Source: Pantoea agglomerans (GTDB lineage Bacteria > Pseudomonadota > Gammaproteobacteria > Enterobacterales > Enterobacteriaceae). Taken from it: DNA of 64,000 nt. Numbering within the stretch: position 1 is the first letter of the stretch; the number at the start of each line of letters is the position of its first letter. The stretch spans positions 3,162,001-3,226,000 of the forward strand of contig NZ_CP083809.1 of the NCBI RefSeq assembly GCF_020149765.1, read 5' to 3'. Positions 58,994-64,000 of the stretch are shown here, piece by piece. The translations under genes were made by a program, and so were the position numbers. The notes beneath the pieces are model-generated. The model worked only from the letters and a program-made list of their open reading frames with translations, was not told where the DNA came from and made no database searches.

Positions 58994-59833
58994 TTAACGG
59001 TGCTCCAGCTCCTCCAGCTGCTGATAGAGATCGGCGATCTGGTGAATGCGCTGGCGGCCTTGCGTCAGCATTTCATGCAGCAGCGCATTGGTCAGCAGAT
59101 TAATCAGGCTCATCGCCGAGGCGTAGCTGTCGAAGGCCGATACGCTGTCGAGCGGCGCGCAGAGCTGCCAGCGCGCCAGGCCGCTCATCGACTGCGCCTG
59201 CGGCTCGCACAGCGCCAGCAGCGGGATCTGCCGCTGCTGCAGCTGCTGCATCAGCGGGCGGATCAGGCGCGGACGACGGCGAAACGCCATCACCACCACC
59301 ATATCGTCGGGGGTGATATCGACCACCTCTTCCGCCAGCGTCTGGCCCGGCTGCGGCAGGACCATAACGTCCCCGCGCGCCTGCAGCAGCTGCTGGCGCA
59401 GGTGCAGCGCCAGCGGCCAGGAGTTGCGCATGCCGATAACGAAAATGCGCTTCGCCTGGGTCATCTGCTGCACCGCCTCGCCGAACTGCTGCGCGTCAAG
59501 CGCGTTGACCCACTGCGTCAGGTTTGCCATCTCCTGCTTGTAGTGGCGCGCCAGCAGTGTGTTGCCCTGCACCGCGTCGCGGTTATCGGTAAGCGGCATG
59601 CCGCTCTGGCGCAGGATGCGCAGCTCGTCGCGCATATCTTTATATTTGTCATAGCCCAGCCGGCGAAACAGGCGGCTGACGGTCGCCTTCGAGACGCCGC
59701 TGAGCCTCGCCAGTTCGGCGCTGTTATAGCTGATTAGATCGTCGAAATGGTCAAAGACGAAATCCGCAATGCGCTGCTCCTGCGGCGAGAGCTGCGGATA
59801 GTGGCTTCTGAGTCGTTCATCAAGCTGTTTCAT
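58994..59833 (-). CDS. RpiR-family transcriptional regulator
   Basis: A 279-residue regulator with an N-terminal HTH_6 domain (SPQEQRIADFVFDHFDDLIS, then AELARLSGVSKATVSRLFRRLGY as the recognition helix region) and a C-terminal SIS domain (about 120-260, with FVIGMRNSWPLALHLRQQL), which usually senses a small phosphorylated or amide metabolite. It lies between the two catabolic operons and divergent from hpxW, so it is the natural candidate to control one or both. Start ATG 59833 has an AGGA ribosome site. The ligand is unknown. Confidence 0.9.
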   Translation of the reverse strand: MKQLDERLRSHYPQLSPQEQRIADFVFDHFDDLISYNSAELARLSGVSKATVSRLFRRLGYDKYKDMRDELRILRQSGMPLTDNRDAVQGNTLLARHYKQEMANLTQWVNALDAQQFGEAVQQMTQAKRIFVIGMRNSWPLALHLRQQLLQARGDVMVLPQPGQTLAEEVVDITPDDMVVVMAFRRRPRLIRPLMQQLQQRQIPLLALCEPQAQSMSGLARWQLCAPLDSVSAFDSYASAMSLINLLTNALLHEMLTQGRQRIHQIADLYQQLEELEHR

Positions 59834-59968
59834 GCGTCGTCCTGTAACTTTCGTTTCAGCAGAAGCTAGCATAATTCGATCCAGGTTACCGCCGCCGTGC
59901 GCGATGGCAAAAAACTGGAACGGCTCTTGCTTGGATCCCCGCTCTGTTACCCAATAAGACATCTCATT

Positions 59969-61555
59969 ATGATTCAGAGCAATATGGCCCCGCTGGGCAT
60001 GGCGGTGGCACCGCACCATCTCGCAAGCGAGAGCGCGCTGGCGGTACTGCGCGACGGCGGCAACGCCATCGAGGCGATGGTCGCCGCCGCCGCGACCATC
60101 GCCGTGGTCTATCCCCATATGAACGGCCTCGGCGGCGACGGCTTCTGGCTGGTGCTGCCGCCCAGTGGCGATCCCGTGGCTATCGACGCCAGCGGCGCGG
60201 CGGGTGCGCTGGCGCATCCCGATTTCTATCGCGGCGCAAGCGCCATCCCCCATCGCGGTCCAGCGGCCGCGTTAACGGTGGCTGGAACGGTAAGCGGCTG
60301 GCAGGAGGCGCTGGCCCTCTCCGGCGAGCTGGGCGGCACCCCGCTGCCGCTGCCGCGCCTGCTACGCGACGCTATCCGCTACGCCGCCGACGGTATTCCG
60401 GTTACCGCCTCGCAGGCGGCCGCCACCGCCGCCAAGCGGCACGAGCTGGAAGATCAGCCGGGATTTGCCGCGACCTTTCTGCCCGACGGCGAGCCGCCGC
60501 GTGAAGGCAGCCGCTTTACCCAGCCGGCGCTGGCGCAGACCCTCAGCCTGCTGAGCGAGCAGGGGCTGGACAGCTTCTATCGCGGCGAGCTGGCGCACCA
60601 TCTGGCGCGCGAAATGTCGGCGCTCGGCATGCCGGTGACGCTGGCGGATCTGCAGCAGCAGCGCGCGCGTCGCTGCGCCCCGCTGCATGTGGCGCACAGC
60701 GAAGGCGACCTGTGGAATATCGCGCCGCCGACTCAGGGGCTGGTGTCGCTGGCGATCCTCGGCATTACCGACGCGCTGGCGATGGCGCAGGCTGACGAGG
60801 CGCAGACGGTGCACCGCATTGTCGAAGCGACGAAAAAAGCCTTTGCGCTGCGCGACGCCCATCTTACCGATCCGCGCCATATGACCTGCGAGGCGCAGTC
60901 GCTGCTGACCCAGGATCATTTCGCCACGCTGGCGAGCCAGATTAGCGAGACGCAGGCCGCGCCCTGGGGCGCTGGCCGCGGCCCCGGCGACACGGTGTGG
61001 ATGGGGGTGATGGACAGCAGCGGCCTCGCCGTCTCCTTTATTCAGAGCATCTATCACGAGTTCGGCAGCGGCGTGGTCATCCCCGGCACCGGCATCACCT
61101 GGCAGAATCGCGGCGCGGCTTTTAGCCTCGACGCGGATCATCTGCTGGCGCTGGCACCGGGCAAACAGCCGTTTCACACCCTTAATCCCGCCGCCGCGCG
61201 CCTGAAGGATGGCCGCACGCTGGTCTATGGCGCAATGGGCGGCGACGGCCAGCCGCAAACGCAGGCGGCGATTTTTACCCGCCATGTGATTCAGGGCATG
61301 CCGCTGCAGCAGGCGGTGAGCGCCCCCCGCTGGCTGCTGGGTCGCACCTGGGGCCAGTCCTCCGACTCGCTCAAGCTGGAGGGCCGCTTTGCGCCGGAAA
61401 CCGTCGCCAGGCTGCAGCAGCTGGGGCACGAGGTCGAGCTGCTGCCCGACTTCAGCGAGGCGGTAGGCCACGCGGGCGCTATCGTGCGCCATATCAACGG
61501 CATGCTGGAAGGCGCATGCGATCCGCGCAGCAACGGCAGCGCGAGCGGATTCTGA
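59969..61555 (+). CDS. hpxW: Oxamate amidohydrolase HpxW (gamma-glutamyltransferase family)
   Basis: Ntn-hydrolase of the gamma-glutamyltransferase fold; Klebsiella HpxW is an oxamate amidohydrolase that gives oxalate and ammonia at the end of a urate pathway. The 528 residues have no signal peptide, unlike true periplasmic GGT. The autoprocessing site is before Thr342 in RGPGDTVWMGVMD, and VVYPHMNGLGGDGFWLV is the family N-terminal motif. Start ATG 59969 (MIQSNMAPLGMAVAPHH) fits the family; 59984 is an alternative. First gene of hpxWXYZ. Confidence 0.92.
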   Translation: MIQSNMAPLGMAVAPHHLASESALAVLRDGGNAIEAMVAAAATIAVVYPHMNGLGGDGFWLVLPPSGDPVAIDASGAAGALAHPDFYRGASAIPHRGPAAALTVAGTVSGWQEALALSGELGGTPLPLPRLLRDAIRYAADGIPVTASQAAATAAKRHELEDQPGFAATFLPDGEPPREGSRFTQPALAQTLSLLSEQGLDSFYRGELAHHLAREMSALGMPVTLADLQQQRARRCAPLHVAHSEGDLWNIAPPTQGLVSLAILGITDALAMAQADEAQTVHRIVEATKKAFALRDAHLTDPRHMTCEAQSLLTQDHFATLASQISETQAAPWGAGRGPGDTVWMGVMDSSGLAVSFIQSIYHEFGSGVVIPGTGITWQNRGAAFSLDADHLLALAPGKQPFHTLNPAAARLKDGRTLVYGAMGGDGQPQTQAAIFTRHVIQGMPLQQAVSAPRWLLGRTWGQSSDSLKLEGRFAPETVARLQQLGHEVELLPDFSEAVGHAGAIVRHINGMLEGACDPRSNGSASGF

Positions 61556-61570
61556 CAGGAGAAAACAGAG

Positions 61571-61756
61571 ATGGATCAGACAACAGACTGGGCGCGCTAT
61601 CTGGCGCAGATGGAGCAGCTGCTGGCGCTGGAGCTGGACGACTCGCGTCGCGCCGAGCTGGTTATTCAGCTTGAGCGCATCGCCGCGCTGGCGGCACCGC
61701 TGATGGCGTTTCCCCTCGATGAGCGGCTCGAAGTGGCGGGAGTGTTTCATCCATGA
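61571..61756 (+). CDS. hpxX: HpxX, small GatC/AtzG-like subunit
   Basis: A 61-residue protein that overlaps hpxY by 4 bp. Its size, its helix-rich sequence (WARYLAQMEQLLALEL, VIQLERIAALAAPLMAF) and its position just before an amidase-signature enzyme match HpxX/AtzG (DUF4089). AtzG is known to bind and stabilise the amidase AtzE in the manner of GatC with GatA; a similar complex of HpxX with HpxY is inferred. AGGAG precedes its ATG. Confidence 0.88.
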   Translation: MDQTTDWARYLAQMEQLLALELDDSRRAELVIQLERIAALAAPLMAFPLDERLEVAGVFHP

Positions 61757-63150
61757 ACCTGAGCGAACTCTCTCTCCGGGCGCTGCAGCAGGCGATTCAG
61801 CGCGGCGAGATCGGCGCGCGCGAGGTCGCGCAGCAAACCCTGCAGGAAATTGAACGGCACCAGGTGATTAACGCCTGGACCGAGATCACCGCCGACCGCA
61901 TGCTGCGCGAGGCGGACGCCATCGACGCGCAGCGACGCCGCGGCGACGATCTGCCGCCGCTGGCGGGCATTCCCTATGCGGTGAAGAACCTGTTCGACGT
62001 GGCGGGTCACACCACGCTGGCGGGCGCCGCCCTGTTTCAGGATCGCCCGGCGGCGACGCAGGACGCCTGGGCGGTCAGCCGCCTCAGCCGCGCCGGCGCG
62101 CTACTCTCCGGTATGCTGAATATGGACGCCTACGCCTATGGATTCACCACCGAGAACAGCCACTTCGGCGCGACGCGCAACCCGCACGATCTGGCGCGCG
62201 TGGCGGGCGGATCGTCGGGCGGCTCCGCGGCGGCGGTCGCCGCTGGTCTGGTGCACTTTGCGCTCGGCACCGATACCAATGGTTCGATCCGCGTGCCCGC
62301 GTCGCTGTGCGGCACCTTTGGCCTGAAGCCGACCTTTGGCCGCCTGTCGCGCAGCGGCAGCCACCCCTTTGTCGCCAGCCTCGATCATATCGGCCCCTTT
62401 GCGCGCCGCGTCGAGGATCTGGCGCTGGTCTACGACATGCTGCAGGGCCACGATCCGCAGGACGCCTTTCAGGCCAACCGGCCCGCCGATCCGGCGCAGG
62501 TTGGACTGGAGGTGACGGGCCAGCGCTGCGCGCTGCTGGGCGGCTTTTTCTCTACCTGGTGCGACGACGACGCGCGCGATGCGCTGGCCCGGGCCGCGCG
62601 GGCGCTGGATATCCATGATGAGGTAACGCTGCCGGAGGCGGAGCTGGCGCGATCGGCGGCCTTTATCCTGACCGCCTGCGAAGGCGGCAATCACTATCTG
62701 CCCGCGCTGCGCACCTCGCCGGCGCGCTTCGAGCCCGCCTCGCGCGAGCGGCTGCTGGCGGGCGCGATGCTGCCCGCCGCCTGGTACGTACAGGCGCAGC
62801 GCTTCCGCCGCCATTTCCAGCAGCAGGTATTGCCGCTGTTTGAACGCTTCGACGTGCTGATCGCGCCCGCTACCCCCTGCACCGCGCCGCGTATCGGCCA
62901 GGAAAGCATTCGCGTTAACGGCACCGATCTGCCGTCGCGCGCCAGTATGGGCATGCTGACGCAGCCGATCTCCTTCCTGGGTCTGCCGGTGTGCAGCGTG
63001 CCGCTGGCGACGAAGAGTGGACTGCCGATCGGGCTCCAGCTGATTGCCGCGCCCTTTAACGAAGCCGCCGCGCTGCGCGTCGCCTTCGCCCTTGAGCAAC
63101 TGGGTATTACCCTGGCGCCTGCCTCTATGGATAAAACTGATGCAAACTGA
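61753..63150 (+). CDS. hpxY: HpxY/AtzE family amidase
   Basis: A 465-residue amidase-signature hydrolase. The triad positions are Lys78 (GIPYAVKNLFD), the cis-serine Ser154 (AGGSSGGSAAAVAAG) and the nucleophile Ser178 (LGTDTNGSIRVPAS). It is most like HpxY and AtzE (1-carboxybiuret hydrolase) rather than GatA, and no GatB is nearby. The substrate here is probably an amide or carbamoyl intermediate of oxalurate breakdown. Coupled to hpxX by a 4-bp overlap and to hpxZ by 11 bp. Confidence 0.9.
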   Translation: MNLSELSLRALQQAIQRGEIGAREVAQQTLQEIERHQVINAWTEITADRMLREADAIDAQRRRGDDLPPLAGIPYAVKNLFDVAGHTTLAGAALFQDRPAATQDAWAVSRLSRAGALLSGMLNMDAYAYGFTTENSHFGATRNPHDLARVAGGSSGGSAAAVAAGLVHFALGTDTNGSIRVPASLCGTFGLKPTFGRLSRSGSHPFVASLDHIGPFARRVEDLALVYDMLQGHDPQDAFQANRPADPAQVGLEVTGQRCALLGGFFSTWCDDDARDALARAARALDIHDEVTLPEAELARSAAFILTACEGGNHYLPALRTSPARFEPASRERLLAGAMLPAAWYVQAQRFRRHFQQQVLPLFERFDVLIAPATPCTAPRIGQESIRVNGTDLPSRASMGMLTQPISFLGLPVCSVPLATKSGLPIGLQLIAAPFNEAAALRVAFALEQLGITLAPASMDKTDAN

Positions 63151-63529
63151 AGAGATTAATTTACCGCAGGTGCTGGCGGAGCTTACCGCCGCTTTTTACC
63201 GCTACGAGCAGGCGCTGGTGAGCAATGATATCGCAACGCTCGACGCGCTCTTCTGGCACGATGAACGCACCGTGCGCCTCGGCGCGGGCGAGAACCTCTA
63301 CGGCATTGAGCAGATCCGCGCCTTTCGCGCCCAGCGTCCCGCCGCCGGACTGGCGCGCACCCTGCGCAACACCGTCATCACCACCTTCGGCGAAGACTAT
63401 GGCGTTTGCAGCACTGAGTTCACGCGCGAAGGCTCGACGAAAACTGGCCGTCAGCAGCAGAGCTGGGTCAGGCTGCCGCAAGGCTGGCGCATCGTCGCCG
63501 CACAGGTGAGCCTGATGAGCGAAAGCTGA
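63140..63529 (+). CDS. hpxZ: HpxZ/AtzH-like protein (SnoaL/NTF2 fold)
   Basis: A 129-residue DUF3225-type protein: NLPQVLAELTAAFYRYEQAL, LDALFWHDERTVRLGAGENL and IEQIRAFRAQRP fit the HpxZ family. Its relative AtzH assists or catalyses an amide hydrolysis next to AtzE and AtzG in cyanurate degradation; its role in this pathway is not defined. ATG 63140 overlaps the hpxY end by 11 bp. Its stop is 2 bp from the convergent HPP gene. Confidence 0.9.
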   Translation: MQTEEINLPQVLAELTAAFYRYEQALVSNDIATLDALFWHDERTVRLGAGENLYGIEQIRAFRAQRPAAGLARTLRNTVITTFGEDYGVCSTEFTREGSTKTGRQQQSWVRLPQGWRIVAAQVSLMSES

Positions 63530-63531
63530 GG

Positions 63532-64000
63532 CTAGCGGGCGCGCTGCGCCTGACGCTGCGCCGCAATCGCTTCGGCGCGCTGCAGCAGCTGCTGGAGATC
63601 ATCTTCATCGATATCCAGCAGCTGGCCGCTTTCCAGCGCCTGGTGCAGATCGTCGCGGGTAATCGGCACATCCAGCGCCACCGGCTCGGGCTTCGCTTCG
63701 GCAGCGGCCAGCGGATGCGGATAGCGACGGCCCGCCAGGTTGTTGAAGATAATCGCCAGCAGCGCCAGGCAGAGAGAGTTAAGCAGGATCGGCGTCAGAA
63801 TATAGTGATAGCCCAGCTGATGGACGTTGCCGCCGCCCAGAATGGCGGTCAGCGCCACCGCGCCGCTGGGTGGATGCAGGCAGCGCAGCTGAAACATGAC
63901 GGCGATCGCCAGGCAGGCGGCGACGCCGCAGGCCAGCGGTGCATAAGGAATGGTCATGGCCGCGGTTACGCCAATTGCCGCCGCCACCATATTGCCGCCG
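63532..64000 (-). CDS. HPP family membrane protein, partial
   Basis: C-terminal part of an HPP-domain protein; the N terminus lies past the right edge. The name-giving motif CLHPPSGAVALTAILGG is present with three hydrophobic helices, then a charged cytoplasmic tail (ITRDDLHQALESGQLLDIDE). Some HPP proteins are linked to nitrite transport in chloroplasts and cyanobacteria, but bacterial function is mostly unknown. It is convergent with hpxZ and not obviously part of the purine pathway. Confidence 0.85.
   Translation of the reverse strand, partial: GGNMVAAAIGVTAAMTIPYAPLACGVAACLAIAVMFQLRCLHPPSGAVALTAILGGGNVHQLGYHYILTPILLNSLCLALLAIIFNNLAGRRYPHPLAAAEAKPEPVALDVPITRDDLHQALESGQLLDIDEDDLQQLLQRAEAIAAQRQAQRAR

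Overview
The window is chromosomal DNA of a GC-rich enterobacterium. Almost every gene is a close relative of an Escherichia coli gene, and many neighbours keep E. coli order. The methylthioribose salvage genes and the hpx purine-ring genes, which E. coli K-12 lacks, together with the degree of divergence, point to Erwiniaceae (Pantoea, Mixta or Erwinia type) or a Klebsiella-like relative. The genus is inference. I saw no insertion sequence, prophage, CRISPR array or rRNA.

Layout. 1-37491 matches the E. coli 60-64 min arc: truC (cut by the window edge), yqcC, the sRNA csrB, syd, queF, ppnN, xni, rlmM, ygdD, gcvA with divergent sRNA gcvB, ygdI, csdA-csdE, tcdA, mltA, three initiator tRNAs, amiC, argA, the recC-ptrA-recB-recD block, the prepilin genes ppdA-ppdB-ygdB-ppdC, lgt-thyA, rppH-ptsP, a non-coding DnaA-box region resembling DARS2, mutH, ygdQ, ygdR and tas. 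At 37.5 kb synteny jumps to the E. coli 5 min region: dinB, dpaA (yafK), yafJ, gmhA and fadE. The methionine salvage cluster follows (mtnK, mtnA, mtnDCB, mtnE), lying between fadE and yafV, and then katG.

52.6-63.5 kb is a purine-ring catabolic region in two blocks. One is an eight-gene minus-strand operon: a polar-amino-acid-type ABC importer (binding protein, two permeases, ATPase), an HpxJ/PucG aminotransferase, an HpxK allantoate amidohydrolase, an OHCU decarboxylase and a 5-hydroxyisourate hydrolase. The other is a plus-strand operon hpxW-hpxX-hpxY-hpxZ behind a divergent RpiR-type regulator. Together they cover 5-hydroxyisourate to allantoin, allantoate to ureidoglycine and oxalurate, and the oxamate end. 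Urate oxidase, allantoinase and the oxalurate carbamoyltransferase are absent here. The importer substrate and regulator ligand are not identifiable from sequence. The window ends inside an HPP-family membrane protein gene.

Regulatory sequences seen directly include a UvrY-type inverted repeat upstream of csrB, tandem ARG boxes before argA, a LexA box before dinB, a FadR-like operator before fadE, MetJ boxes in both divergent promoter regions of the mtn cluster, and several intrinsic terminators. A dispersed palindromic element with a shared 13-bp core sits at three convergent gene ends (argA/recD, tas/dinB, fadE/mtnK). Two of these coincide with places where gene order departs from E. coli.
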